A DNA stretch of 64,000 bases from contig NZ_CP102951.1 of NCBI RefSeq assembly GCF_024741815.1, positions 3,858,001 through 3,922,000 on the forward strand. The letters run 5' to 3'. This DNA comes from Pseudomonas sp. LS1212 (GTDB lineage Bacteria > Pseudomonadota > Gammaproteobacteria > Pseudomonadales > Pseudomonadaceae). Within the stretch, counting starts at the first letter, position 1. Every line of letters starts with the position of its first letter. Made by a program: the position numbers and the translations under genes. Below, in pieces: positions 9,185-21,532 of this stretch. Under the pieces are notes generated by a model. That model was not told where the DNA came from. It saw nothing but the letters and a program-made list of their open reading frames with translations, and searched no databases.

Positions 9185-9976
9185 CTACCGGGCTACCGAA
9201 ATCCGATAAGGCTTGAAAATCCGCAACATCTCACCATTGCCCCTCAAACGCTGCAACAACGCGGTGAACTCCACGCCACTGATAGGCGCACTGGGCCGTA
9301 GCAAGGCGTAATGGTGATATACCTGATCGACGCGCTCGGACGCCAAGAACTGGCCCGCTACGTCCGGGTGGCGAGCCAGGTAATCGCTCAGGTAGGAACG
9401 GGTCACCAGAGCAATGTCGGCCCGGTCGCGCTGCACCATCAGCAGGTTGCTGTCATGGGAGTAGGTCAGCGTCGTTCGGTAGTTGTCCGCCAGCCAGGCC
9501 GGGTCGGCATTGAATCCGGCGAAGGCATAGTGGTACCCGCTGAACAACGCCAGGCGCTTGTCGTGCAGGGTGGCGAAATAGTCCTGCCGGCGACCCTCGA
9601 CGCGGCGGGCGACGAAGATCTCGGCATCCTCCAGGCCCATGTCGACGGCGACGTGGTCGATGTCATTCCAGCCCCAATCGGGGTTCTCGAAGATGGCCAT
9701 GTCGATGCGCCCCTGCTGGAAATCGCGAAAGCGCCGAGGGATCGAGGTGGGTACCAGGACAAACCGGTAGTTGCCCTGCGCCTGGTTCAGCGCCGCGACC
9801 AATTGCGGCAGCAGGCCGGTGTCGGCACCCTGCTCGGGCCGGACTGTATAGGGCGGAAAATGCGCGGCACCGATCCTGACCACTTCTTGAGCCGAGATCG
9901 ACAACGAAAGAAGCGCCGCAAGCGCCCCTGTCAGAGTTCGCAAGGTCGCCGGCTTAGGCACAAGAATCAAGACCAC
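9185..9976 (-). CDS. Periplasmic solute-binding protein (family 3-like)
   Basis: A 263-residue protein with an N-terminal signal sequence (LTGALAALLSLSISAQE) and the fold pattern of ABC-type family 3 binding proteins: VVRIGAAHFPPYTV at the start of the mature part, then GLLPQLVAALNQ and GRIDMAIFENPDW. Such proteins bind amino acids or related small molecules in the periplasm. No permease or ATPase gene is adjacent, so it may be an orphan binding protein or act in sensing. The ligand cannot be predicted. It is convergent with dsbG across an 80-base gap. Confidence 0.8.
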   Translation of the reverse strand: MVLILVPKPATLRTLTGALAALLSLSISAQEVVRIGAAHFPPYTVRPEQGADTGLLPQLVAALNQAQGNYRFVLVPTSIPRRFRDFQQGRIDMAIFENPDWGWNDIDHVAVDMGLEDAEIFVARRVEGRRQDYFATLHDKRLALFSGYHYAFAGFNADPAWLADNYRTTLTYSHDSNLLMVQRDRADIALVTRSYLSDYLARHPDVAGQFLASERVDQVYHHYALLRPSAPISGVEFTALLQRLRGNGEMLRIFKPYRISVAR

Positions 9977-10053
9977 ACACTCCGTACGTCTATAGGGATC
10001 CAGCTAAGCCAGGTGTTTTCAAACCTTTGCACAACTGCGGCACAACCGCCGCT

Positions 10054-10677
10054 TCAGCCATCCTTGAGCAGTAACAGCAACGCTTGTTCGGCGACCTGGT
10101 CCAGGCTCAGGCTGCCCTGGGGGCGAAACCAGGTCGTGGTCCACGACAGGGCACCTGTCAGAAAGCGTCGGATGAGCGAAACATTGCCCCGGATGTAACC
10201 CGCAGCCTTGGCCTCCTCCAGCACATCGAGCCACAGCTGCTCATACAGGTCGCGCAAGGCCAGTACCTGCGCCTGGCCTTCTGGTGACAATGAGCGCCAC
10301 TCGAACACCAGCACCGCCATGGCTTCGCCCGTACCGCCCATGATCGATTGCAGCTCGCAGCGAATCAGCGCCAGCAAGCGTTCGCGGACATCACCGGCGC
10401 CTGCCAGGGATGCACGCAGCAGCGCGGTGTTGTAGATCAGGGTCTGCTCCATTACCGAGCAGAGGATTTCGTCCTTGCTTTTGAAGTGGTGGAAAATACT
10501 GCCCGATTGAATACCTACGGCACTGGCCAGATCACGAACGGTGGTGCGCTCGAAGCCCTTGTTGCGAAACAGGTGTGCCGCCGTCTGCAGCAATTTGCCG
10601 CGCGCGCTCTCGGGGTCGATCAACTGTCCCTGATCGACCAGCTCACGCATCACCTGCAAGGCTTGTTGTTCGTCCAC
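10054..10677 (-). CDS. TetR family transcriptional regulator
   Basis: A 207-residue regulator. The helix-turn-helix part is clear: ARGKLLQTAAHLFRNKGFER then TTVRDLASAVGIQSGSIFHH and FKSKDEIL (about residues 25-75), exactly the TetR pattern. The C-terminal half is an all-helical ligand-binding domain. TetR proteins usually repress a neighbouring gene until a small ligand binds. It is divergent from the exonuclease gene across 206 bases, but nothing there shows an obvious operator, so the target is open. Confidence 0.88.
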   Translation of the reverse strand: MDEQQALQVMRELVDQGQLIDPESARGKLLQTAAHLFRNKGFERTTVRDLASAVGIQSGSIFHHFKSKDEILCSVMEQTLIYNTALLRASLAGAGDVRERLLALIRCELQSIMGGTGEAMAVLVFEWRSLSPEGQAQVLALRDLYEQLWLDVLEEAKAAGYIRGNVSLIRRFLTGALSWTTTWFRPQGSLSLDQVAEQALLLLLKDG

Positions 10678-10883
10678 ACCATTCTCCCTATGTGCAAAAC
10701 CGTCGGCGCCTGTCCGTTTGTGAAGAATGGACGCTGGGCGGGCAATTTATGCCGTTGGGGCCCGCCAGACAAGCGTTTCACAGCGGCCCGGGCCAGATAT
10801 CAAAGAACCCGGCGCCGGGGATACCGCAAAAGGTTCGATTTGGCTACGCTCTAGCCAAACGAGCGCTGTTATAGGAGCCTGTC

Positions 10884-11426
10884 ATGGCGCATTGGCTGGT
10901 GATCGACCTGGAAGCCACTACCGATGAAGGTGGCTGGCCGGTCGCGGAAATGGAAATCATAGAAATCGGTGCCAGCCTGGTGAACCGTGCGGGCCGCGAG
11001 GTGGATCATTTCCAGCGTTTTGTGCGGCCCCAGCGGCGTCCGCAATTGACGCCCTTCTGTCGTGAACTGACGCATATCAGCCAGGCCAACGTCGATGCGG
11101 CAGCCCCGCTGACCGAAGTCTGGCCGCAATTCGAGCGCTGGTTGAGCCACCACCAGACGCACCTGCAGGCATGGGTCAGCTGGGGTGACTACGATCGCCA
11201 GCAATTTCTCCAGGAATGGCAGCAACACCAGATCAAGAGCCTGCTGGCCGATGTGCCCCATATCAACCTCAAGCAGCGCTTCGCCAAGGCGCGCAAGCTT
11301 CAGCGGCCGCTGGGCCTGAACGGTGCGTTGCAGCTGGCCGGCCTGCAGTTTACCGGGCAACAGCATCGGGCACTCGAAGATGCGCGCAATACCGCCCGGC
11401 TGCTACCGCTGACACTGCCGGTCTAG
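10884..11426 (+). CDS. DEDD-type 3'-5' exonuclease
   Basis: A 180-residue nuclease of the ERI-1/DnaQ-like DEDD superfamily. Exo I is VIDLEATTDE, where D and E bind the two metal ions; Exo II is near WVSWGDYDRQQF; Exo III carries HRALEDARNTARL, with the general-base histidine of the DEDDh subtype. Such enzymes trim RNA or DNA from the 3' end. The start at 10884 has an upstream GGAG (10873-10877). It is followed 80 bases later by ppnP but has no clear operon partner. Confidence 0.87.
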   Translation: MAHWLVIDLEATTDEGGWPVAEMEIIEIGASLVNRAGREVDHFQRFVRPQRRPQLTPFCRELTHISQANVDAAAPLTEVWPQFERWLSHHQTHLQAWVSWGDYDRQQFLQEWQQHQIKSLLADVPHINLKQRFAKARKLQRPLGLNGALQLAGLQFTGQQHRALEDARNTARLLPLTLPV

Positions 11427-11505
11427 AGGTTCAAAAGCGGATGACGAGGGTGTGAGGCTTGGGCATACTGGCCAGCCCTTTTTTGCCCTTTTCGAGGAAT
11501 CGCCC

Positions 11506-11787
11506 ATGTTTAAAGTCAACGAGTACTTCGACGGCACCGTCAAGTCCATTGCCTTCGAAGCCACCGAAGGTCCGGCCACCATTGGCGTCATGGCCCCGGG
11601 CGAATACGAGTTCGGCACCGCCCAGCGTGAAATCATGCACGTGGTGTCCGGCGCCCTGACCGTGAAACTGCCGGACGGCAACGACTGGGAAACCTTCGAA
11701 GCCGGCAGCCGCTTCAATGTACCGGCCAACAGCAAGTTCCAGCTGAAGGTGGCGGTGGCGACGGCTTACCTGTGTGAATACCGTTAA
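11506..11787 (+). CDS. ppnP: Pyrimidine/purine nucleoside phosphorylase
   Basis: A 93-residue cupin-fold enzyme close in length and sequence pattern to E. coli PpnP (YaiE): MFKVNEYFDGTVKSIAF, then GVMAPGEYEFGTAQREIMHV and the closing ATAYLCEY. The family splits nucleosides with phosphate to give the base and ribose-1-phosphate. The start codon at 11506 is preceded by GAGGAA (11493-11498). Single-gene unit, convergent with the ABC transporter gene. Confidence 0.9.
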   Translation: MFKVNEYFDGTVKSIAFEATEGPATIGVMAPGEYEFGTAQREIMHVVSGALTVKLPDGNDWETFEAGSRFNVPANSKFQLKVAVATAYLCEYR

Positions 11788-11829
11788 TCGGTAGCGAAAT
11801 CGGCGACGCCCCTTCCCTGGGGCGCAGCT

Positions 11830-13593
11830 TCAGGCGGCATTGAACTGCAACGCCGCCAACCGCGCATACAACGCACTCTCGGCAATCAACTGCCGATGCG
11901 TCCCCACCGCAACCAGCTCCCCTTGATCGATCAGCGCAATCCGGTCCGCGTTCTGCACGGTCGCCAGTCGATGTGCGATCACCAGCGTCGTACGCCCCGC
12001 CATCAGGGTTGGCAATGCCTGCTGTATCAAATGTTCGCTCTGCGCATCCAGGGCGCTGGTCGCTTCGTCCAGCAACAGGATCGGCGCATCGACCAGCAGG
12101 GCTCGGGCGATGGCCAGGCGCTGTCGCTGGCCACCGGACAAGCCCAGCCCGGCGTCGCCCAAATGGGTCTGGTAGCCCTGGGGCAATTGCAGGATGAACT
12201 CGTGGGCATGGGCAATCCGCGCCGCCGCCTCGATCTGCGCGCTGCTGGCCTGGGACCGGCCATAACAGATGTTTTCCTCGACCGTGCCGAAAAACAGCGC
12301 GGGGTTCTGTGACACCAGTGCGAATTGGCGGCGCAAGTCCAGTGGATCGAGGTGCACGAGTACCTGCCCATCGATGAGGATCCGGCCCTGCTGCGGGTCG
12401 TAGAAGCGCAGCAACAGGTCGAACAGGGTCGACTTGCCCGCCCCCGATGGCCCGACCAGCGCCAGGGTTTCCCCGGGCTCGACCGTCAGGCTCAGGCCAT
12501 TGATGGCTGCCGGGGTCGGGCGTGAGGGGTAGGCGAAAACCACGTCCTGCAATTGCAGCCGGCCAGCGACCCGTTCCGGCAACTGCACGCGCCCTTCTTT
12601 CGGCGCCACGATCTCATTCTTTGCCTGCAGCAGTTCGGCAATTCGCTCGGCAGCCCCTGCCGCGCGCTGCAACTCGCCAATCACTTCGCTCAAGGTGCCG
12701 AAGGCGCTGCCGACGATGAGGCTGTAGAACACGAAGGCCGCCAGTTCACCTTCTGTGATGCGCCCGGCAATCACGTCCATGCCACCGACCCAAAGCATGA
12801 CCCCGACCGCACCGAGCACCAGCACGATCACCAGGGTTATCAGCCAGGCGCGCTGGACAATGCGTTTGCACGCAGTGAGAAAGGCTTGTTCCACGGTATG
12901 GCCGAAGCGCTGCTGATCGCGGGGCTGATGGTTGTAGGCCTGTACGGTCTTGATCTGCCCAAGGGCCTCGGCCACATAACTGCCGACATCGGCGATGCGG
13001 TCCTGGCTCTGGCGCGACAAGGCTCGTACCCGCCGGCCGAAGATCAGAATCGGCGCCAGTACCAGCGGTAAGGCCAGCACCACGATGCTGGTGAGTTTCG
13101 GGTTGGTGATGAACAACAGCACGATCCCGCCGATCACCATCAGGGCATTGCGCAGAAACAGCGACAGCGACGAACCGATGACCGATTGCAGCAGCGTGGT
13201 ATCGGCCGTGAGCCGCGACTGAATTTCGGAGCTGCGGTTGTTCTCGTAGAAACCCGGGTGCAGGTAGATCAGATGGTCGAACACCCGCTTGCGGATGTCG
13301 GCGACACAGCGCTCGCCGATCCACGACACCAGATAGAAACGCGTGAAGGTACCGACCGCCAGTGCCAGTACCAACAGCAGGAACAAGCCGATCGACTGGT
13401 CGAGCAGTTGCGGTGACTGGGTCATGAAGCCCTGGTCGACCAACAGCCGGATGCCCTGCCCCATCGACAAGGTGACCGCTGCAGTGGCCACCAGCGCCAG
13501 CAAGGCGCCCGCTACCTGCAAGCGATAGGGCTTGAGAAAACTCAGGGTCAGATGGATGGCATGCCGTTGCCGGGCAGAAAGCATCGGGGTCAT
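11830..13593 (-). CDS. ABC exporter, fused permease and ATPase
   Basis: A 587-residue half-transporter of the MsbA/LmrA layout. Six membrane helices fill roughly residues 20-310 and an ATPase domain follows, with Walker A GPSGAGKST, signature LSGGQRQRLAIARAL, Walker B ILLLDEATSALD and switch histidine VIAHRL. As a homodimer it would export a lipid or hydrophobic compound. It is not part of a lipid A operon here and shows no neighbours that name the substrate. Confidence 0.88.
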   Translation of the reverse strand: MTPMLSARQRHAIHLTLSFLKPYRLQVAGALLALVATAAVTLSMGQGIRLLVDQGFMTQSPQLLDQSIGLFLLLVLALAVGTFTRFYLVSWIGERCVADIRKRVFDHLIYLHPGFYENNRSSEIQSRLTADTTLLQSVIGSSLSLFLRNALMVIGGIVLLFITNPKLTSIVVLALPLVLAPILIFGRRVRALSRQSQDRIADVGSYVAEALGQIKTVQAYNHQPRDQQRFGHTVEQAFLTACKRIVQRAWLITLVIVLVLGAVGVMLWVGGMDVIAGRITEGELAAFVFYSLIVGSAFGTLSEVIGELQRAAGAAERIAELLQAKNEIVAPKEGRVQLPERVAGRLQLQDVVFAYPSRPTPAAINGLSLTVEPGETLALVGPSGAGKSTLFDLLLRFYDPQQGRILIDGQVLVHLDPLDLRRQFALVSQNPALFFGTVEENICYGRSQASSAQIEAAARIAHAHEFILQLPQGYQTHLGDAGLGLSGGQRQRLAIARALLVDAPILLLDEATSALDAQSEHLIQQALPTLMAGRTTLVIAHRLATVQNADRIALIDQGELVAVGTHRQLIAESALYARLAALQFNAA

Positions 13594-13831
13594 GAGGCCG
13601 CCAGCGTTGTCCAGGAACCCTCAGCCTACACCCGACGAGCGGTGCACGGCCAAACATCCGACCCTCTATGACCAGGATCAATAACCGTTAGACGGTTTCG
13701 ATCTAAACTCGCGCTGGATGTTTGCAAACATTTCTGGTGGACTGAATGTGCCGCCATGCACTGAGGGACTTGTCACACAGTGGTCACCTGGCGGCATTAG
13801 TCTGAGCTTGAACCTGAAGAGGAGACAGGAC

Positions 13832-14002
13832 ATGGGCTTGCAGAACACTACCCCCCAGAAAAAAGAATCGCCACCGCAGAAACAGGCATGTGGTTCGATT
13901 ATCGATGCCCAGGGCCGAGAGATCCCGATCACCCGTGACATGATCCAGGAAGCCTGCAAGGAACTGGAGAAAAACGTCGTCAAACCCGCCAAAAAAGACT
14001 GA
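13832..14002 (+). CDS. Small conserved Pseudomonas protein (PA1571-like)
   Basis: A 56-residue protein starting MGLQNTTPQKKE. The ATG at 13832 is chosen because a strong ribosome site (GAAGAGGAG, 13816-13824) sits just upstream; the longer frame from 13718 has no such site. The core GSIIDAQGREIPITRDMIQ is what I recall from a small pseudomonad family typified by P. aeruginosa PA1571. The N-terminal part is Lys/Gln-rich and the protein has no membrane segment. Function unknown. A strong terminator follows. Confidence 0.75.
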   Translation: MGLQNTTPQKKESPPQKQACGSIIDAQGREIPITRDMIQEACKELEKNVVKPAKKD

Positions 14003-14021
14003 CGTTGCACAGAATTCCTTC

Positions 14022-14046
14022 AACCCGGCCTCAGAGCCGGGTTTTT
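14022..14046 (+). terminator. Rho-independent terminator
   Basis: An 8-bp perfect stem AACCCGGC/GCCGGGTT with a 6-base loop, followed by a T run, starts 20 bases after the stop of the 56-residue gene. Confidence 0.92.
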
Positions 14047-14076
14047 ATTGCCACGATATTCAGCGTTGAATAGCAG

Positions 14077-14200
14077 ATCGCTGGGAGGTCCTGCGGACCT
14101 CGGCGCAGCCTGCGGCAGCGGCTACGCCAACCGCGTTATGCCGAACCATGTAGCCGCTGCCGAAGGCTGCGCTCGGGCGCAAAGCGGCCGCGGCGATCTC
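14077..14200. repeat. Imperfect inverted repeat of the GTAGCCGCTGCCG type
   Basis: Two arms face each other: CGCAGCCTGCGGCAGCGGCT (14104 on) and, inverted, GTAGCCGCTGCCGAAGGCTG (14150 on), with CGGGCGCAAAGCGGCCGCGG beside them. The same arm sequence occurs at 29282-29390 and 31557-31660, so this is a dispersed intergenic repeat. It lies between convergent genes. Confidence 0.8.
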
Positions 14201-14215
14201 CAGCCCGGCAAGATC

Positions 14216-15358
14216 TCAAACCCGCACACAGCCCAACGCATCAACCAACTGCTCCAGCACCGGCGACTGCCCCTCGATCTGCACCCGCAACCCCTCGATC
14301 TCGCGGCGCGCCGGGTAATGCTTGCGCAAGGCATCGAAGCCCGCCCGCTGCTCGGCCGTCACGTCGCTCAGGCTGCGACGGAAATCGGCGTCGTCGCGGC
14401 GGGGGTCGTAGACACCCCGGCAGAGCATGGCCAGCGCCCAGGCCGGGTCGGTTTCAGCCTGCAGGTTGACCTGGGCAAGCCAGGGCCTGGGCAGCAGGTC
14501 TGCCAATTGCACCTGCTCGGGCACGCCACGCCAGGCGCAGAACGCCTGATAGATCTGCGCCGTGCCCCGTTGCTTGCCATCCAGGCTGTAGCCGGCGATG
14601 TGCGGCGTGGCCAATACACAGAGTTTGGCAAGGGCCAGATCGACCTGCGGTTCGCCCTCCCACACATCCAGTACCGCCTGCAGGTCGACCCGCTCCAGCA
14701 ACAGCTCACGCAAGGCGGCGTTGTCCACCACCGGGCCGCGACTGGCGTTGATCAGCCAGCTGCCGGGCTTCAAGCGCGCCAGGCGCTCGGCGTCGAGCAA
14801 GTGCCAGGTCGCCAGCGGCCCTTCCTTGCTCAAGGGCGTGTGCAGGCTGATGACATCGCACGCTTGCACGATGCTCTCGAGGCTGACGTAATCGCCGCCC
14901 TCCTGCGCCTGCCGGGGCGGATCGCAGACCAGCACCTCCCAGCCCAGCCCACGCAACACCTTGACCAGACGCCCGCCCACCTCACCGGCACCAACCACGC
15001 CATAGGTCCGCCGAGCCAGGTCGACGCCCTCCAGCTCGGCCAGGGTCAGCAGGCTGCCCAACACGTAGTCGACCACGCCCCGGGCGTTGCAACCCGGCGC
15101 GCTGGACCAGTGAATGCCCGCCTCGGCAAAGTAGCCGAGGTCCAGATGGTCGGTACCAATGGTGCAGGTGCCGACAAAGCGCACACGACTGCCTTCGAGC
15201 AAGGCCCGGTCGACCCGGGTGACCGAACGCACCAGGAGCACGTCGGCATCCTGCACGGCAGCGCGGTCGATCGAACGGCCGGCGAGGCGGCGGATTTCAC
15301 CGAAACCTTCGAAGAAGGCTTCGAGCAGGGGAATGTTTTCGTCGGCAACAATCAGCAT
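14216..15358 (-). CDS. pdxB: Erythronate-4-phosphate dehydrogenase
   Basis: A 380-residue D-2-hydroxyacid dehydrogenase. PdxB oxidises 4-phospho-D-erythronate in the deoxyxylulose 5-phosphate-dependent route to pyridoxal phosphate. The opening MLIVADENIPLLEAFFEGFG and GTCTIGTDHLD are family hallmarks. The NAD-binding Rossmann motif is GVVGAGEVGGRLVKVL, the catalytic Arg lies in INASRGPVVD and the Glu/His pair in DVWEGEP and ATPHIAGYS. The C-terminal dimerisation domain that distinguishes PdxB from related enzymes is present. Divergent from the MATE pump gene. Confidence 0.95.
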   Translation of the reverse strand: MLIVADENIPLLEAFFEGFGEIRRLAGRSIDRAAVQDADVLLVRSVTRVDRALLEGSRVRFVGTCTIGTDHLDLGYFAEAGIHWSSAPGCNARGVVDYVLGSLLTLAELEGVDLARRTYGVVGAGEVGGRLVKVLRGLGWEVLVCDPPRQAQEGGDYVSLESIVQACDVISLHTPLSKEGPLATWHLLDAERLARLKPGSWLINASRGPVVDNAALRELLLERVDLQAVLDVWEGEPQVDLALAKLCVLATPHIAGYSLDGKQRGTAQIYQAFCAWRGVPEQVQLADLLPRPWLAQVNLQAETDPAWALAMLCRGVYDPRRDDADFRRSLSDVTAEQRAGFDALRKHYPARREIEGLRVQIEGQSPVLEQLVDALGCVRV

Positions 15359-15504
15359 GGCAGGCTCCTTTCGAGGCCCGCAGTGTAGGCGTTCCGGGCC
15401 TGCTTGATCCAGCGGCCTCGCAGGCTTTGGCAGCGCGTACTGACAGCAATGTTTCCTGACTCCTGCGTCAAGGCGTAGACTATGCGGTTTTCCGCGCCTG
15501 TTTT

Positions 15505-16926
15505 GTGGATGCCTCGTCTGTGAATTCCGTACCTGCCAACACCTCTTCCACCCCTCTCAGCCGCCGGGCGCGCGTGCGCACCGAACTGCGCAGCCTGCTC
15601 ACGCTGGCGCTGCCGATCATCGTTGCCCAACTGGCAACGACCGCCATGGGCTTCGTCGACGCGGTCATGGCCGGCCGCGTCGGCCCGCGCGACTTGGCGG
15701 CGGTGGCGCTGGGCAATTCGATCTGGGTGCCGGTATTCCTGTTGATGACCGGCATCCTGCTGGCGACCACCCCCAAGGTCGCACAGCGCTTCGGCGCCGG
15801 CCAGCACGCCGAGATCGGCCCGCTGGTGCGCCAGGCGCTCTGGCTGGCCATCGTGGTCGGCATCGGCGCCAGCGCCCTGTTGCTCAGTGCCGAGCCGATC
15901 CTGCACCTGATGAAAGTCGACCCGGAACTGATCGAACCGTGCATGGGCTATTTGCGCGGGATCGCCAGCGGCCTGCCGTCGGTGGCGCTATACCACGTAC
16001 TGCGCTGCTGCAGCGATGGCCTGGGCCGGACCCGGCCAAGCATGGTCCTGGGCCTGTGCGGGTTGATGCTCAACATTCCGCTGAACTATGTGTTCATCTA
16101 CGGGCACTTCGGCATGCCGGCGCTGGGCGGGGTCGGCTGCGGCTGGGCCACGGCGATTGTCATGTGGGTGATGTGCCTGGGCATGGCCGGCTGGGTGCAT
16201 TGGGCTCCGGCGTATCGCAGCACCCGGGTGTTCGGCCGTTTCGACTGGCCGCAATGGGCGGTGATCAAGCGACTGTTGGGCATCGGCCTGCCGATCGGCA
16301 TCGCGGTGTTCGCCGAGTCGAGCATCTTTGCGGTCATTGCCCTGTTGATCGGCAGCCTGGGTTCCACCGTGGTGGCCGGCCACCAGATCGCCCTGAACAT
16401 CAGCTCACTGGTGTTCATGATCCCGTATTCGCTGGGCATGGCGGTGACCGTGCGGGTGGGCCAGGCCATGGGCCGCAACGCGCCACGCGAGGCCCGTTTC
16501 GCCGCGGGCGTGGGCATGGCCGCCGCCCTGGGGTATGCCTGCTTCTCGGCGAGCCTGATGTTGCTGACACGTGAACACCTGGCAGCGATCTATACCCCTG
16601 ACACGGCGGTTATCCAGATCGCTTCGATGCTGATCGTGTATTCGGCGTTGTTCCAGTTCTCGGACGCCATTCAGGTAACCGCCGCCGGCGCCTTGCGCGG
16701 CTATCAGGACACCCGGGTGACCATGATCCTGACGCTGTTCGCCTATTGGGGGATCGGCCTGCCGGTGGGTTACATCCTCGGCCTGACCGACTGGGCCGGC
16801 GGCGCCAGCGGCCCGAGCGGCCTGTGGCAGGGGCTGATCGTCGGCTTGACCTGCGCGGCCCTGATGCTCACGGTCCGCCTGGCACGCAGTGCGCGCAAGC
16901 GGATTCGCCAGAGCCCACGCGCTTAG
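15505..16926 (+). CDS. MATE family multidrug efflux pump
   Basis: A 473-residue transporter with about 12 membrane helices in two homologous halves, opening with LLTLALPIIVAQLATTAMGF and the conserved acidic residue in GFVDAVMAGRVGP. MATE proteins of the NorM/PmpM branch exchange cations for cationic drugs and dyes. There is no ATG near the start: GTG at 15505 or GTG at 15520 are the options. Its stop overlaps the convergent tusA stop by 4 bases. Assigning the exact pseudomonad name (norM or pmpM) would need a tree. Confidence 0.9.
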   Translation: MDASSVNSVPANTSSTPLSRRARVRTELRSLLTLALPIIVAQLATTAMGFVDAVMAGRVGPRDLAAVALGNSIWVPVFLLMTGILLATTPKVAQRFGAGQHAEIGPLVRQALWLAIVVGIGASALLLSAEPILHLMKVDPELIEPCMGYLRGIASGLPSVALYHVLRCCSDGLGRTRPSMVLGLCGLMLNIPLNYVFIYGHFGMPALGGVGCGWATAIVMWVMCLGMAGWVHWAPAYRSTRVFGRFDWPQWAVIKRLLGIGLPIGIAVFAESSIFAVIALLIGSLGSTVVAGHQIALNISSLVFMIPYSLGMAVTVRVGQAMGRNAPREARFAAGVGMAAALGYACFSASLMLLTREHLAAIYTPDTAVIQIASMLIVYSALFQFSDAIQVTAAGALRGYQDTRVTMILTLFAYWGIGLPVGYILGLTDWAGGASGPSGLWQGLIVGLTCAALMLTVRLARSARKRIRQSPRA

Positions 16927-17177
16927 TCGGCCTTCTTGCGAATCCAGTACAGGTAGGTGCCGGCCAGTTCCTGTTGCTCGACCAGGTCATGGCCCAGGAA
17001 TACGCAGAACTTGGGGATATCGCGACGGGTCGACGGGTCGGTGGCGATCACCTTGAGCAAGCCGCCGGCCTGCAGGTCGCGCACGTGCTGGTGCAGCATC
17101 ATCACCGGCTCCGGGCAATTGAGGCCGCTGGCGTCGAGGACGGCGTCATGGGTCAAGGCATCGATTGAATCAGGCAT
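16923..17177 (-). CDS. tusA: Sulfur carrier protein TusA
   Basis: An 84-residue sulfur-transfer protein with the active cysteine in DASGLNCPEPVMMLHQ. TusA takes persulfide sulfur from IscS and hands it on for tRNA 2-thiouridine synthesis and other uses. The start at 17177 gives MPDSIDALTHDAVLDASG, the normal length; the frame also extends to 17213 without family support. Its neighbours rlmM and acnA are on the same stretch of pseudomonad chromosome as in P. aeruginosa (PA1562-PA1564). Confidence 0.93.
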   Translation of the reverse strand: MPDSIDALTHDAVLDASGLNCPEPVMMLHQHVRDLQAGGLLKVIATDPSTRRDIPKFCVFLGHDLVEQQELAGTYLYWIRKKAD

Positions 17178-17268
17178 AAAATACTCCAGGAACTGGCGGG
17201 CATTGTCGCGCAAAGTGGCGGTTTGGTCACCTTGGTCTGTCGGAATTGTTGGGTGGCCTTCAGGGCCC

Positions 17269-17343
17269 TATCGCTGGCAAGCCAGCTCCCACAAGTAACA
17301 GCGCGCACGCAATACATTGTGGGAGCTGGCTTGCCAGCGATGA
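17269..17343. repeat. REP pair (inverted)
   Basis: Two arms, TATCGCTGGCAAGCCAGCTC at 17269 and its mirror starting TGTGGGAGCTGGCTTGCCAG at 17318, separated by about 25 bases. This is the common pseudomonad REP arrangement; each arm also holds its own GCTGGC/GCCAGC hairpin. Located between tusA and rlmM. Confidence 0.9.
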
Positions 17344-17362
17344 GCGCGCAGCGCTCGCCATC

Positions 17363-18427
17363 TCAACGCCGCTTGGGGTCCAACCGCCGCAAATGACAAG
17401 TCACCTCCTCCCGATCGTGATACAGCTGCTTGCACCCGATCGCCACCTTGATGCCACGGGCCTTGAAGCCCTCCTCTATCCGATCGAGCAACCGCCGCAC
17501 TTCGGCATAGCGCTGCTTCATCGGCAGCTTGAGGTTGACCACCGCTTCGCGGCACAGGCCTTCGCCCAGCCAGGTTTCCAGCAGCGCCGCATTGCGCGCT
17601 GGCTTTTCGACGATGTCACAGACCATCCAGTCCACCGGCTGCTTGGGCTTGTAGGTAAAGCCGTCGGCCATCAAGTGTTGAACCAGGCCGGTATCCATCA
17701 GGCTTTCAGCCATCGGGCCGTTGTCGATGGCGGTCACCAGCATGCCGCGCTTGACCAGTTGGTAGGTCCAGCCGCCGGGTGCCGCACCCAGGTCGACCCC
17801 CGTCATGTCGCCATTGAGGCGCTCGTCCCATTGGTCACGCGGGATAAAGTGATGCCAGGCCTCTTCAAGCTTCAAGGTCGACCGGCTCGGTGCTTCGCGG
17901 GGAAACTTGAGCCGTGGGATGCCCATGGGCCACATGGCCGAGTTGTCGGCCGCCGCCAGGCCCACGAACACCTCGCGCCCACTCCTGAAGGTCAGCAACA
18001 ACCTCGGCTTGCCGGCATCGTCCTGGAGCTTGCCGGCCTGGGTCAGGGCTTTGCGTAGCGGCGCCTCGAACTTGCGACAGAAGGTCGACAATTCCTTGCC
18101 ATCGTTGGTGTCCATGACTTCCAGCCAGAGGCTGCCACAGGTCGGAAACGTGGCCAGGTGCTCAAGCAGCACGCTGATGCGGTCGGTCTCCGGCAACTCG
18201 ACAAATGCCCCACGCGCCCACTGGCGAGGGAAGATCAACTGGGCGAAGCGCAATTCACGCATCAACCGCTCGGGGCCCTCTGCATCGTTGCAGATGAATT
18301 CGGCGCAGGCCGTCTGCGGCTTGGCCCTGGCGTAACCGGCAACGTTCAAGCGCGCCGCATGCTCGGCGATTTCGGAACAGACTTCACCTTCGAAGCCGGG
18401 CCGGCAATGCATAAACAGGGTATTCAT
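17363..18427 (-). CDS. rlmM: 23S rRNA C2498 2'-O-ribose methyltransferase
   Basis: A 354-residue enzyme that methylates the ribose of C2498 in 23S rRNA. An N-terminal THUMP-like region precedes a Rossmann methyltransferase domain. The SAM-binding motif VDLGAAPGGWTYQL follows the catalytic-Lys region, and DWMVCDIVEKP and VNLKLPMKQRY hold the catalytic Asp and Lys of the K-D-K-E set. Length and motifs match E. coli RlmM (YgdE). Confidence 0.94.
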   Translation of the reverse strand: MNTLFMHCRPGFEGEVCSEIAEHAARLNVAGYARAKPQTACAEFICNDAEGPERLMRELRFAQLIFPRQWARGAFVELPETDRISVLLEHLATFPTCGSLWLEVMDTNDGKELSTFCRKFEAPLRKALTQAGKLQDDAGKPRLLLTFRSGREVFVGLAAADNSAMWPMGIPRLKFPREAPSRSTLKLEEAWHHFIPRDQWDERLNGDMTGVDLGAAPGGWTYQLVKRGMLVTAIDNGPMAESLMDTGLVQHLMADGFTYKPKQPVDWMVCDIVEKPARNAALLETWLGEGLCREAVVNLKLPMKQRYAEVRRLLDRIEEGFKARGIKVAIGCKQLYHDREEVTCHLRRLDPKRR

Positions 18428-18645
18428 TCACCACTCCTGGGCGGTCGCGGCCCATTGACGGCCACGACCCTGATTCGGCACGCACCGGGCCGAAATCGGC
18501 GCATGATAAAGGAAGTTCGCAAGCCGCGACATGCTGTCACAACCCAGTCTATGGATAGAACGCACAATCAGGTCTAGGTTGATAGTTCTGTCCGTTCAGT
18601 CAAGTCCGTAGCCGTGCGGACCCTCGACGCAAAAGGAGTTTGTTC

Positions 18646-21387
<2,742 letters not shown>

Positions 21388-21532
21388 AGGTCCCCCGGTG
21401 GGGTCCACCCGGGCCCTGCCGATTAACGACTACTGGGTCACCTCGTGATCCGCGTCACGAATTCGAAAAATAGATTCAATTAATCTTCGCCGTTGCCGAC
21501 ACCCTGTCAACGTCTTGCGGATTGAAAAGCTC